A stretch of DNA of 64,000 bases from assembly GCF_030646615.1 (NCBI RefSeq), contig NZ_JAUSLG010000095.1, positions 21,120 to 85,119 on the forward strand, in the 5' to 3' direction. Position 1 is the first letter of the stretch, and every line of letters starts with the position of its first letter. The DNA comes from Phenylobacterium sp. GTDB taxonomy: Bacteria; Pseudomonadota; Alphaproteobacteria; Caulobacterales; Caulobacteraceae. The notes beneath the pieces were generated by a model that saw only the letters and a program-made list of their open reading frames with translations, made no database searches and had not been told where the DNA came from. The position numbers were made by a program, and so were the translations under genes. Positions 17,427 to 25,830 of the stretch are shown here, in pieces.

Positions 17427-18644
17427 ATGGCTCTGCTCGATAGGCATGCGGCGTCGAGAGACGCCTACAAGGCGCTTCGTGATACGGCGGCCGATCCGTT
17501 CGGGGTCCGTTTCGACGCGGTGGTCTCGCCCACCGAGGGGATCGTGGACGGCCGCCCCACCATCCTCTTGGGAACCAACAACTATCTCGGCCTGACCTTC
17601 GATGAGGCCTGCGTCGAGGAGTCCGTTCGTGCGGTGCGCGAACGCGGCACCGGCACGACAGGCTCGCGCATCGCCAACGGCAGCTATGAGGGCCATGTGG
17701 CTTTGGAGCGCGCCCTGGAAGGCTTTTACGGCCGCAAGCACGCCATGGTGTTCACCACGGGCTATCAGGCCAATCTGGGCGTGCTCTCGACCCTGGTCGG
17801 CCGCGGCGACCACCTGCTTCTGGACGCCGACAGCCACGCCAGCATCTATGACGGCGCGCGCCTGGGCCATGCCGAGGTCACCCGCTTCCGGCACAACGAC
17901 CCCGAAGACCTCTATAAGCGCCTGCGCCGCCTCCAGGACACGCCCGGAGAGAAGCTCATCGTCGTGGAGGGCATCTATTCCATGGTCGGCGATGTGGCGC
18001 CCCTGAGGGAGATCGCGGCGGTGAAGCGCGAGATGGGCGCCTATCTGCTGGTGGACGAGGCCCATTCCATGGGCGTCCTGGGGGCGACCGGTCGCGGGCT
18101 GGCCGAAGAGGCCGGGGTGGAGGCCGATGTGGACGTGATCGTCGGCACCTTCTCCAAGAGCCTGGGTTCGGTCGGCGGCTTCTGCGTCTCCGACATGGCG
18201 GACTTCGATGTCATGCGCATCGTCTGCCGCCCCTACATGTTCACCGCCTCCCTGCCGCCGGCGGTGATCGCCTCGACCCTGGAGGCTTTGCGCCGTGTCC
18301 AGGCGGCGCCGGACCTGCGCCACAAGCTGCACGCCAACGCCCAGCACCTCTATGACGGGCTCACGGCGCTGGGGCTGGCGACGGGCCCGACCTGCAGCCC
18401 GATCGTCGCGGTGACCATGCCCGACCAGGAGGTCGCCGCGGCCATGTGGAACCTGTTGCTGCAGAACGGGGTCTATCTCAATCTCGCCCTGCCCCCGGCG
18501 ACGCCCGACAACCGCCCCCTACTCCGTTCAAGCGTCAGCGCGGCCCACAGCATCGAACAGCTGGATCAGGTCATCGCCGTGATGGCCAAGGTGGCCCGCG
18601 AGCTGGGCGTGCTGGACGGCGAACCCAAGCGGGCCGTCGGCTAG
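17427..18644 (+). CDS. spt: Serine palmitoyltransferase
   Basis: A PLP-dependent alpha-oxoamine synthase of 405 residues that condenses L-serine with an acyl thioester to 3-oxosphinganine, the first step of sphingolipid synthesis. Visible motifs are GTNNYLGLTFD near residue 50, GTGTTGSRIANGSYEGHVALE, the VDEAHSMGVLG aspartate and histidine, and the PLP lysine K244 in GTFSKSLGSVGGF. Alternatives in this fold are KBL and BioF, but the adjacent ACP, acyl ligase and ceramide synthase genes make Spt by far the best call. The ATG at 17427 lies two bases after the acpR stop. It converges on the next gene with only 13 bases between stops. Confidence 0.93.
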   Translation: MALLDRHAASRDAYKALRDTAADPFGVRFDAVVSPTEGIVDGRPTILLGTNNYLGLTFDEACVEESVRAVRERGTGTTGSRIANGSYEGHVALERALEGFYGRKHAMVFTTGYQANLGVLSTLVGRGDHLLLDADSHASIYDGARLGHAEVTRFRHNDPEDLYKRLRRLQDTPGEKLIVVEGIYSMVGDVAPLREIAAVKREMGAYLLVDEAHSMGVLGATGRGLAEEAGVEADVDVIVGTFSKSLGSVGGFCVSDMADFDVMRIVCRPYMFTASLPPAVIASTLEALRRVQAAPDLRHKLHANAQHLYDGLTALGLATGPTCSPIVAVTMPDQEVAAAMWNLLLQNGVYLNLALPPATPDNRPLLRSSVSAAHSIEQLDQVIAVMAKVARELGVLDGEPKRAVG

Positions 18645-18657
18645 AGCCTGACGCACC

Positions 18658-19593
18658 CTAGCCGCCCCCTGCGGCCTGCGCCCGGCGGGCCTTCCACAGG
18701 CGCCAGAACACGCCGGGCGAGGCCAGGATAGGGTGCCTTTCCCGCCACGGCGTCAGCGGCACCCGCAGTCCGGTGTGGCGCTCGATCTTCCAGGCGGCGT
18801 AACGGGCGGCGCCCTCGAAGGTGAAGGCCGCCTTGGCGAGACGCGCCAGATTGAGGGGCTTTCCGAGGGTGCGCCGGAGTCGCCAGGCCGCCAGGAGTCG
18901 CCCTCTTTCATGCCCGCCCAGCACGAGCCGCACCGTCCCTTGGGCCGTGGCCTCGATCGTCAGGCCCTGCGCCCGCCAGGCGGCGAGCAAAAGCCGCTCA
19001 TAGCGGTCTGGATCGGCGCCCAGGATGTCATTCTCCCGCCCGCGCGCCTCGACGCGGAACTCCGCCGCATAGGTCTGGCGGAACAGCGCGCGCCAATAGT
19101 CGAGCGCCTCGCCCTCCTGCGGACCCAGGGCGGCGGCGAACCGGGTGGCCGTGCCGGCGGCCGTGGCGACAGCCCGAGCGATGTCGGCGGCGGCGTCCGC
19201 CCCCGAAGACCAGACCAGGGCCGAAGGCTGGACGAAGCGCGTCCAGATGGTCGTATCGATCCGCCGTCCCGTCACCGCGGAGCGGAATTGAGCCAGGGTC
19301 ATGGTCGCCACCTTGGCGCGCAGGATGCGTCCGTCGATGACCAGCTCGTGATAGCTCACATCGGGCCAGAGGACGCGGCCCGCCAGGCCCCGCCAGCCGG
19401 GGCGCGGCCCATGGGTCAGGACATAGAAGTCCATCACTCCGTCGAGATCGCCCGTGCGCAGCACCGATCCGTAGAACAGCACGCCGGCTGCGCCCTCAAA
19501 GCGGCTTGCCAGCGCCCGGCCCATGGCCAGACCGGGCGACGGGGCGGCGCGGGTGAGGTCCTGGGCGACCAGGGTCTGGAGGGCGTCCATCAT
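18658..19593 (-). CDS. Nucleotidyltransferase-like protein of the ceramide headgroup cluster
   Basis: A protein of 311 residues, last gene of a three-gene minus-strand operon. Residues 35-55 read AAGVLFYGSVLRTGDLDGVMD; GS followed by spaced aspartates resembles a polymerase-beta-type nucleotidyltransferase core, although the usual GSxxxGxxxxxSDxD is imperfect. The C-terminus is basic (RLWKARRAQAAGGG). Its ATG overlaps the kinase stop (ATGA), so the two are translationally coupled. In Caulobacter the three genes beside spt are required for ceramide phosphoglycerate (CpgA-C as I recall), and this is the positional equivalent of one. The exact reaction is unknown. Confidence 0.6.
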   Translation of the reverse strand: MMDALQTLVAQDLTRAAPSPGLAMGRALASRFEGAAGVLFYGSVLRTGDLDGVMDFYVLTHGPRPGWRGLAGRVLWPDVSYHELVIDGRILRAKVATMTLAQFRSAVTGRRIDTTIWTRFVQPSALVWSSGADAAADIARAVATAAGTATRFAAALGPQEGEALDYWRALFRQTYAAEFRVEARGRENDILGADPDRYERLLLAAWRAQGLTIEATAQGTVRLVLGGHERGRLLAAWRLRRTLGKPLNLARLAKAAFTFEGAARYAAWKIERHTGLRVPLTPWRERHPILASPGVFWRLWKARRAQAAGGG

Positions 19594-20504
19594 GGCGCGA
19601 GGAATCGCACGGGGGGGCCCAACGCGATCGTGATCTCGCCGCCCGGGAAGACCTCGCCGTCAACCACCACGGGCTGGGGGCTGGAGACGAACAGACCCTC
19701 GGCCAGGGTCCGCCGATAGCCATGGCGCCGAAGCCAGGTCTCGGCGCGCCCTAGCAACACCGCCGGCAAGGCCAGGGCCAGCCGCCTGGGGGGGGCCGAG
19801 ACCTCAAGCACCTTCATCCCCTCCCGTGGGGGACCGAAGGGGCGAAGGCCAAGGGGCAGGCGCTTGAGCGAGGTGGCCAGCACCACGAAACGGGCGGCGA
19901 CCGTCGCCTCGCCCCCATCGATGGCGAGGCCCGCGCGCACGCCCTGGCGCCAGCCGTCGCCGTCGCGGCCGAACAGCGCGCCGAAGGCCGCGCCGATGAC
20001 CGTCAAGGCCACGGCCAGGCTGTGGAACGCCCCCATCCGGTGGACCGCGTGCGACATCTGGGTGGCGCGGACAAAGGCGCCCAGGCCGAAGATGAACCCC
20101 GACAGGTCGGCCTGCTCGCCGCCCGCCCAGGTCAGCGTCAGGGGGCGCCGGGTCTTCAGGCTCATTGGCTCGCGGGCGGCCCGCTGCAGGGCGGCGTCCA
20201 GGGTCCAGCCGGGCCGGACGCCCAGGTCGAGGGCCAGGACATTGGTCTTTCCCGAGGGCAGGACCGCCAGGATGGGCGCGGCGCCGGCGAAGGCGGTCGG
20301 CAGGGCGCTCAGGACCTCGCGCAGGGTGCCGTCACCCCCGTCCACCACCACCAGCTCGACCCCGGCCTGGGCGAACCGACGCAGCTCGCTGGCCAGGGCC
20401 GCAGGCGTGTCCGGCTCGCCCCAGAGAACCCCATCCGGCGGCGCCCCCGCCTCGCCGCGATTGGCGTGGCTCCGCGGATTGCGGATCACTCCGACCCTCG
20501 TCAA
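19590..20504 (-). CDS. cpgB: Diacylglycerol/ceramide kinase family protein (CpgB-like ceramide kinase)
   Basis: A lipid kinase of about 304 residues. The N-terminus TRVGVIRNPRSHANRG and the ATP-binding GGDGTLREVLSALP with LPSGKTNVLALDLG are hallmarks of the DAGK catalytic domain (PFK-like GGDGT). A TTG at 20504 overlaps the preceding stop (TTGA) and gives a compact N-terminus; a GTG at 20516 is an alternative. In Caulobacter the equivalent gene next to spt encodes a ceramide kinase forming ceramide 1-phosphate, the first headgroup step. That function is inferred here from synteny. It sits between a CDP-alcohol phosphotransferase and a nucleotidyltransferase-like gene, all coupled. Confidence 0.8.
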   Translation of the reverse strand: MTRVGVIRNPRSHANRGEAGAPPDGVLWGEPDTPAALASELRRFAQAGVELVVVDGGDGTLREVLSALPTAFAGAAPILAVLPSGKTNVLALDLGVRPGWTLDAALQRAAREPMSLKTRRPLTLTWAGGEQADLSGFIFGLGAFVRATQMSHAVHRMGAFHSLAVALTVIGAAFGALFGRDGDGWRQGVRAGLAIDGGEATVAARFVVLATSLKRLPLGLRPFGPPREGMKVLEVSAPPRRLALALPAVLLGRAETWLRRHGYRRTLAEGLFVSSPQPVVVDGEVFPGGEITIALGPPVRFLAP

Positions 20505-21619
20505 TTCGAGAGCCACGAGGTGACCTGGCCCCTGGGGGCCAGCAGCCCCTGGACCATCTGGACGAGGTGGACGCCGAGCGACAGGGCCGTCCAGATGGCC
20601 ACCAGGATCAGACCGATATCGGGTCGACCCAGAAGGGCCGCGGGCGTCAGCAGCAGGAGGTTCGGATTGCGCCGCGCGGTGATCAGCCGGAAGAAGCTGT
20701 CGAAGGGTCGCCAGGCGTGCATCTCCACCTTGAACGCGGCGAGGAAGGCGCCCTCCAGCATGCGCTGAACGATATAGCCGACGAAGATCACGGTCAGGAC
20801 CAGGGTCGGCGCGCCCACCGGCTGGCTGCTGGCCTGCACCCCCACCAGCCAGGCCCACCACCAGAAGGGCGGATGGATCAGGTCGATGCTGTGATCGAAG
20901 ACATTGCCCCACCGGGATGAGGTCAGCGTCACCCGGGCGAGTTTGCCGTCCACCGTGTCGAGGAAGGTCATCCCCCAGGCGGCCGCCAGGCCCCAGCCGA
21001 AATGGCCGGTCCAGAACAGGCCGAAGGCCAGCAGCACGAGCAGGAAGCTGGTGAAGGTGACCTGATTGGGGGTGATCCCGGCCAGGGCGCACCAGCGGGT
21101 GACGACCCGGGCCGGCGCCGGCCAGACATATTTGGTCACCAGGTCGGTGACGCCCTTGTACGACCCCTGGAACAGGCGCCGTTCCACGGCGCGCACGTCG
21201 CCGGGGGTCAGGCGGCGCAGGATCGGCGGCTCGCGCTTGCGCAGTTCGCTATTATAGGCCGAGCCCAGGTCCTGGGCGGTCATCGCGCGATGGGTGCTGG
21301 CGACACCGCTCAGGGGCGCCCCCTGCGCCAGCCGCTCGGCGGCCACGCCCTGGGCGTGGATGGCGGTCGGTGTTCCGTCCTCGTCCACCAGGACCACGCC
21401 CGGATGCTGAGCCAGGGCCCGGATGAGGGACTCGTCGAACACATAGCGGGCGTCCGCCGCCACCAGGCCGCCGACGGTAGCCGCCCCTTCGTCCAGGCCA
21501 AGACGCCGGAAGGTCCGATGCAGCCGTTCGGCCGCGCTCATGCCCCAGATGCGGGCTTCGCCGTCACCGATCACCCGCGCCGTCGGCCGGGCCTGTTCGT
21601 CAGTATTCGTCAATTCCAC
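20501..21619 (-). CDS. CDP-alcohol phosphotransferase with an N-terminal NTP-transferase-like remnant
   Basis: A protein of about 372 residues from a GTG at 21619; the start is uncertain because the frame stays open upstream into the divergent gene. The C-terminal half carries a complete CDP-alcohol phosphotransferase signature, DTVDGKLARVT followed by G and two spaced Asp in WGNVFDHSIDL, within five or six membrane helices. The N-terminal 150 residues (GEARIWGMSAAERLHRTFRRLG) resemble the second half of MobA-like nucleotidyltransferases but lack the glycine-rich nucleotide loop. It is first in a coupled operon with the kinase and a nucleotidyltransferase-like gene. Likely role: transfer of a phospho-alcohol or phosphoglycerate from a CDP donor to phosphorylated ceramide; that is inference. 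Confidence 0.8.
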   Translation of the reverse strand: MELTNTDEQARPTARVIGDGEARIWGMSAAERLHRTFRRLGLDEGAATVGGLVAADARYVFDESLIRALAQHPGVVLVDEDGTPTAIHAQGVAAERLAQGAPLSGVASTHRAMTAQDLGSAYNSELRKREPPILRRLTPGDVRAVERRLFQGSYKGVTDLVTKYVWPAPARVVTRWCALAGITPNQVTFTSFLLVLLAFGLFWTGHFGWGLAAAWGMTFLDTVDGKLARVTLTSSRWGNVFDHSIDLIHPPFWWWAWLVGVQASSQPVGAPTLVLTVIFVGYIVQRMLEGAFLAAFKVEMHAWRPFDSFFRLITARRNPNLLLLTPAALLGRPDIGLILVAIWTALSLGVHLVQMVQGLLAPRGQVTSWLSN

Positions 21620-21686
21620 CAACCGCCTTGCGCCTGTAAGGACGTGATAGCGAGCTTCGCCCCACCCTGACCAGAAACCTTCGCCC

Positions 21687-22577
21687 GTGCCGCCGTTTCG
21701 ACTGGCCCATATCTCCGACCCGCACCTGCCGCCGCCTGAGAGATCGCTCGGCCTGAGGGACCTCGTCTCCAAGCGGGCGCTCAGCGCGATGGCCTGGCGC
21801 CGAAAGGGTGGTCAGCACGACAAGGCCGTGCTCGACGCCCTGGTGGCCGATATAGGCGCCCGGACGCCGGACCACATCGCCATCACCGGCGACCTGACCA
21901 ATTTCTCCACAGCCCGGGAAATCGCCGGGGCCCAGGCCTGGCTGAGCGGCCTGGGGGCGCCGGCCCATGTCACGGTCAGTCCCGGCAATCACGACGCCCT
22001 GGTCGGCCGCCCCGAGGCGGATGGGTTCGCGCCCTGGCGGCCCTGGCTGGCCGATGATCAGGCGTCGGCCTTTCCCCACGTTCGAATCCGCAGGCATGTG
22101 GCCATCATCAATCTCTGCAGCGCGGTCCCGACCGCGCCGTGGCTGGCCACTGGCGAGCTTGGGGAAGCTCAACTGGCGCAGTTGGCCCAGCTGCTGCCTG
22201 ATCTTGCCGACCGCGGCCTCTTTCGCCTGATCATGCTGCACCATCCGCCGGTTGTGGGGGTGGTTTCCCCCCGCAAGTCCCTGGAGGACGGGGAAGGGTT
22301 CCGGGCGATCCTGGCCGCCCACGGCGCTGATCTCATCCTGCATGGCCATGCCCATGAGGCGGCGCTCGGGGGCTTGCCCGGTTCAACGGGTCTTGTGCCG
22401 GTCCTGGGCGTCCCGTCAGCCTCGGCCACGCCGGGCGGGCGCCATCCGCCTGCCCGTTGGCATGAGATAGAGATCGGCTCGGACGGCGATGACCGCCAGG
22501 TCTGGATCACGGCCAGGGGGCTTTCTGCCTTGACGGGCGCATTCGAAACGCTGGGGCGCTATCGCCTGGTCGCCTAG
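21687..22577 (+). CDS. Metallophosphoesterase (calcineurin-like)
   Basis: A protein of 296 residues from the GTG at 21687. The five metal motifs appear in order: HISDPHL (residues 7-13), ITGDLTN, SPGNHDAL, MLHHPPV and LHGHAHEAAL. That makes a complete binuclear metallophosphatase site without signal peptide, so it is probably cytoplasmic. It is divergent from the CDP-alcohol phosphotransferase with a 67-base gap that should hold both promoters. Relatives include cyclic-nucleotide and lipid-headgroup phosphoesterases; in this locus it could remove a phosphate from a lipid intermediate or CDP-product, but nothing in the sequence fixes that. Confidence 0.85.
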   Translation: MPPFRLAHISDPHLPPPERSLGLRDLVSKRALSAMAWRRKGGQHDKAVLDALVADIGARTPDHIAITGDLTNFSTAREIAGAQAWLSGLGAPAHVTVSPGNHDALVGRPEADGFAPWRPWLADDQASAFPHVRIRRHVAIINLCSAVPTAPWLATGELGEAQLAQLAQLLPDLADRGLFRLIMLHHPPVVGVVSPRKSLEDGEGFRAILAAHGADLILHGHAHEAALGGLPGSTGLVPVLGVPSASATPGGRHPPARWHEIEIGSDGDDRQVWITARGLSALTGAFETLGRYRLVA

Positions 22578-23047
22578 CGCTGGTATCGCATGGAGATGGG
22601 GACCTGCGTGGTCCCTGCCCCGGCGCGGAACCGAACGCTCTCGAACGACGGCAGGCCCACGCGGGTCGGCGCGTTGTTGGAGAACCCGAAGCCTTCCGCC
22701 GGCATGCCGACGATGGTTCGGTTGAAATCGTGGTCGACGTTGGCGTCGTGATAGATGGCGATGGCGTAGTAGGCGGGCTCAGGAACCCAGAAGCAGACCT
22801 CGGTCACCCGCGGCGTCGCCTTCACCCGCGCCCGCAGCAGCTTGCCCTTTGGGGCCAGGAACCGGCGGGCGTTGTCCGGATAGAGGGTGACCGCCACTTC
22901 CCCCTGGATCGGGGCCACCCCGGTGACCACCACCGAGATCTTGTGAGGCCCCTCAGGGCCGACGCACTGATCGGCCGCAAGGCCTGGCCCGGCGATGCCG
23001 AGCGCCATGGCGAAGGTGAGGCCCGCAAGGCCGGTTCGGACTTTCAT
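22574..23047 (-). CDS. Secreted DUF2141 domain protein
   Basis: A protein of 157 residues with a Sec signal peptide (GLTFAMALGIAGPGLAADQC, cleavage near residue 25). The mature part reads KISVVVTGVAPIQGEVAVTLYPD, then YYAIAIYHDANVDHDFNRTIVGMPAEGFGFSNN, the clear DUF2141 signature. The family is periplasmic or outer-membrane associated with no settled function. Its stop overlaps that of the metallophosphoesterase by 4 bases, tail to tail, and it is divergent from the HIT gene. Two cysteines in the mature part could form a disulfide. Confidence 0.85.
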   Translation of the reverse strand: MKVRTGLAGLTFAMALGIAGPGLAADQCVGPEGPHKISVVVTGVAPIQGEVAVTLYPDNARRFLAPKGKLLRARVKATPRVTEVCFWVPEPAYYAIAIYHDANVDHDFNRTIVGMPAEGFGFSNNAPTRVGLPSFESVRFRAGAGTTQVPISMRYQR

Positions 23048-23109
23048 GGGCTTTGACGACCCCCTATGTTGCGCCGACGGCGGATGGCGCCCGATGAGCA
23101 GGGTGCTTC

Positions 23110-23547
23110 ATGAGCAATGCGACCGCGGTGAACTTTGGCTATCCCCACTCGATGGTGGGTGAGACTGCCCACTGGCTGGTTCTTGTGCGCCCCAAGCAGC
23201 CTACATTTGGGTCTCTCGTCCTTGTGTGCAAGGAGCCCGCCCGGGCGTTTTCCGATCTGAGCGGCCAGGCTTTCCAAGATCTTCAGGTCGCGGTCGGCGG
23301 GATTGAGCGTCTTCTGCGCCAGGCGGTGGACTATGCCAAGATAAACTATCTGATGCTCATGATGGTCGATCCCGACGTCCATTTCCATGTGATTCCCCGC
23401 TATGAGGGCGCCCGCGAACATGGGGGCGAAACCTTCCGGGACGCCGGTTGGCCGGGCCAGCCCGACCTCGCCGCCGCTGTCGCCTTGAGCCCCGAACACC
23501 TCCGCGCGCTCGCCGAGGCCTGGCGGAGCCAGTGGCGCACGGCGTGA
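23110..23547 (+). CDS. HIT-family nucleotide hydrolase/transferase
   Basis: A protein of 145 residues with the histidine-triad strand as DPDVHFHVIPRYEG near residue 92. The first His of HxHxH is Asp here, while the central catalytic His and the last are kept; this variant seems characteristic of one proteobacterial subgroup. HIT enzymes cleave dinucleoside polyphosphates or AMP-linked intermediates. Its TGA overlaps the GTG start of the LptF-like gene (GTGA), so it is the first gene of a coupled chain with LptF, LptG, ceramide synthase and a nucleotidyltransferase. A part in recycling a nucleotide adduct of this pathway is possible but unproven. Confidence 0.82.
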   Translation: MSNATAVNFGYPHSMVGETAHWLVLVRPKQPTFGSLVLVCKEPARAFSDLSGQAFQDLQVAVGGIERLLRQAVDYAKINYLMLMMVDPDVHFHVIPRYEGAREHGGETFRDAGWPGQPDLAAAVALSPEHLRALAEAWRSQWRTA

Positions 23548-24770
23548 CCACGGTCCTGACGCCCAAGCCTGCCTTCACCTTTGGTCTGCCCTTGCTGGAC
23601 CGCTACGTCCTACGGCTGACGGCGGGTCCGATGCTGGGCTGCCTGGCGGTGACCCTGATCGCCCTCCTGCTGGAACGGGCCCTTCGTCTGCTCGACCTGC
23701 TGGCCCAGAGCAGTGATCGCTTCGGCTTCGTCGTCCAGCTCACTGGTCAGCTGGTGCCCCACTATTTCGGTCTGGCCCTGCCGGTGGCCTTCTTCGTCGC
23801 CCTGTTCATCGTCATCACCCGGCTGAGCGACGGCTCGGAGATCGACGCCCTGCTGGCCAGCGGCGTGTCCCTGCCCCGCCTGGCGACGCCCTTCATCTGT
23901 CTGGGCCTGGCGCTCACCTTGGTCAGCCTCATCGTGTTCGGGTACATGCAGCCCTACAGCCGCTACGCCTATCGGGCGGTAATGCACGCTGCGGCCAACG
24001 CCGGCTGGAACGGCGAACTGCAGGCCGGCGCCTTTGTCACGGAGGATCGCCTGATCATGACCGCTGACCGGGCCGACCCCCAGGGCCAGCGGCTGGAGGG
24101 GCTGTTCATCCGCCGCCTGACGCCCGCGGGCCGCGAGGAGGTGATCACCGCCACCACGGCCGACCTGCAGGTGTCCCAGGACCGACTGAATGTGACCCTC
24201 AACCTCCAGAATGGCCGGCGCATCCTAGAGGGGGCCGACGGGGTCTATGACATCCTGGATTTCGACAGCTTCAAAACCACCGCCCCCCTGGCCGGCGCCA
24301 CCGAGCTGCTGCGCGCCCGCGGCGGCGACGAGCGCGAACTGACTCTCGGCGAGCTGGCCAGCCTGGCGGGGTCCGGCGACAGCGTCCTGCCCCGCAGCAC
24401 CCTGCTGTCGGAGCTCTATGGCCGGCTGGCCCGGGCCGCCTTCCTGCCCTTCCTGCCGCTGATCGCCTTCCCCCTCGGGCTTGCGACCAAGCGGGGGCGT
24501 CGCACGCCGGGCCTGGTCTTCGCCGGTATTCTGCTGCTGGCCTTCCAGCACGCCCTGCAGCTTGGCCAGTCGCTCGCCGAGAGCGGGGTCGTCCCGGCCT
24601 TCTTCGGGATCTGGACGCCCTTCACCCTCTTCACCGGCTTTGGCCTCTGGATGTTCATGGGCAGCCGGAACAGGCCGGGCGAGACGCCCATCAGCCGGCT
24701 GATCGGGACGGCCGGCGACCGGATCACCCGGGCGATGGCCGCGCGGGACGCGCGGGTTCAGGCCTCGTGA
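23544..24770 (+). CDS. LptF/LptG-family permease (LptF-like)
   Basis: A membrane protein of 408 residues from a GTG overlapping the HIT stop. Three helices at about residues 28-130 (LGCLAVTLIALLLERALRLLDLL, then two more including LALPVAFFVALFIVITRL), a periplasmic jellyroll domain with AGAFVTEDRLIM at residues 145-260, and three C-terminal helices with PFLPLIAFPLGLATKRGRR. That is the full YjgP/YjgQ architecture. The LPS-dedicated lptF-lptG pair usually lies beside pepA and lptD; none are here. With the LptG-like gene it would form the membrane half of an LptB2FG-type ABC transporter. Its location inside the ceramide operon suggests sphingolipid as cargo. Confidence 0.88.
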   Translation: MTTVLTPKPAFTFGLPLLDRYVLRLTAGPMLGCLAVTLIALLLERALRLLDLLAQSSDRFGFVVQLTGQLVPHYFGLALPVAFFVALFIVITRLSDGSEIDALLASGVSLPRLATPFICLGLALTLVSLIVFGYMQPYSRYAYRAVMHAAANAGWNGELQAGAFVTEDRLIMTADRADPQGQRLEGLFIRRLTPAGREEVITATTADLQVSQDRLNVTLNLQNGRRILEGADGVYDILDFDSFKTTAPLAGATELLRARGGDERELTLGELASLAGSGDSVLPRSTLLSELYGRLARAAFLPFLPLIAFPLGLATKRGRRTPGLVFAGILLLAFQHALQLGQSLAESGVVPAFFGIWTPFTLFTGFGLWMFMGSRNRPGETPISRLIGTAGDRITRAMAARDARVQAS

Positions 24771-25828
24771 AGCTCTACGGCTACATCCTGTCGATTGTCG
24801 GGACGCGCATCCTGGCCGCCGCCGCCATCCTGCTGGGCATCCTGCAGGTGCTGGAGTTGCTCGACGCCACGCCGGAAATCCTTGAACGCGGCCTGGGCCT
24901 GGGCGGCGTCGCCTATCATGCCCTGCTGCGCCTCCCGCGGATGCTGGAGCAGGCCGCGCCGCTCGCCGTCCTGGCTGGGGCGCTCTTCGCCTTCGGCCAG
25001 CTGGCCCGCGAGCAGGCGGTCACGGCCATGCGCGCCGCCGGGGTCTCGGTTTATCGGTTGCTGGCCGTCTCGGCCGTCGCCGGCCTCGGCGTCCTGGTGG
25101 TCGACCTGATGGTGCTGGAGGTCGTCGCGCCGCGCACCGACCTCGCCCTAGCCAACTGGTGGCGGGCCACCGCGGCCGAGGCCGACCGGGCCGAGCCTGG
25201 CCTTCAGGCCTTCCGGTCCGGCGACGAGCTGGTGGTGGCCCGGGCCAGCGACGAGCAGGGAAACCGCCTGGACGAGGTGCGCATCTACCGCCGCGATGGC
25301 CAAGGCCAGGTCAGCGAGCGGATCGCGGCGCCGATGGCCACCTATGGCGCCGAGGGCTGGCGTCTGGACCAACCCAGCCTCACGCGCTTCACCGAGGGCG
25401 AGGCCATGGCCTCCACGGCCGAGGCGCTGATCTGGCCGACCCCCCTTCGGCCCGCCGATGTCCGCGCCCTGCTCTTCAGCGACCAGGCTACCAGCGGCGC
25501 CATCGCTCGCCGCGCCCTGGGCGGCGTCGGCTCCGAGCGGCCGGAGAGCTATTACGCCGTCCGGGTCCATCGGACCCTGGCCGAGCCCATGGCCGTGCTG
25601 GTGATGCTGCTGCTGGCCGCCCCCGTGGCCTTGGCCAACTTCCGCACGACCCAAGGCGCCGTGCTGTCGGCCGCCGCCCTGGCCGCCGGGTTGACCTTCC
25701 TGGTGCTCGACGGCCTGCTGACCGCCTTGGGCGAAGGCGGCGCCCTGGCGCCTGTGCTGGCCGCCTGGACCGCGCCGGCGGTGTTCGCCGCCATGGCCGC
25801 CACCGTGCTTCTCAGGATGGAGGGCTGA
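24767..25828 (+). CDS. LptF/LptG-family permease (LptG-like)
   Basis: A membrane protein of 353 residues, GTG start overlapping the LptF-like stop by 4 bases. N-terminal helix KLYGYILSIVGTRILAAAAILLGILQVLELLD, then FGQLAREQAVTAMRAAGVSVYRLL (the cytoplasmic coupling segment that contacts the LptB ATPase), a periplasmic beta domain (RSGDELVVARASDEQGNRLDEVRIYRR split over residues 145-165) and C-terminal helices. It is the partner of the preceding gene. No ATPase gene occurs in the window, so the complex would borrow LptB encoded elsewhere, as predicted for any extra LptFG pair. The last gene base is followed two bases later by the ceramide synthase start. Confidence 0.87.
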   Translation: MKLYGYILSIVGTRILAAAAILLGILQVLELLDATPEILERGLGLGGVAYHALLRLPRMLEQAAPLAVLAGALFAFGQLAREQAVTAMRAAGVSVYRLLAVSAVAGLGVLVVDLMVLEVVAPRTDLALANWWRATAAEADRAEPGLQAFRSGDELVVARASDEQGNRLDEVRIYRRDGQGQVSERIAAPMATYGAEGWRLDQPSLTRFTEGEAMASTAEALIWPTPLRPADVRALLFSDQATSGAIARRALGGVGSERPESYYAVRVHRTLAEPMAVLVMLLLAAPVALANFRTTQGAVLSAAALAAGLTFLVLDGLLTALGEGGALAPVLAAWTAPAVFAAMAATVLLRMEG

Positions 25829-25830
25829 CC

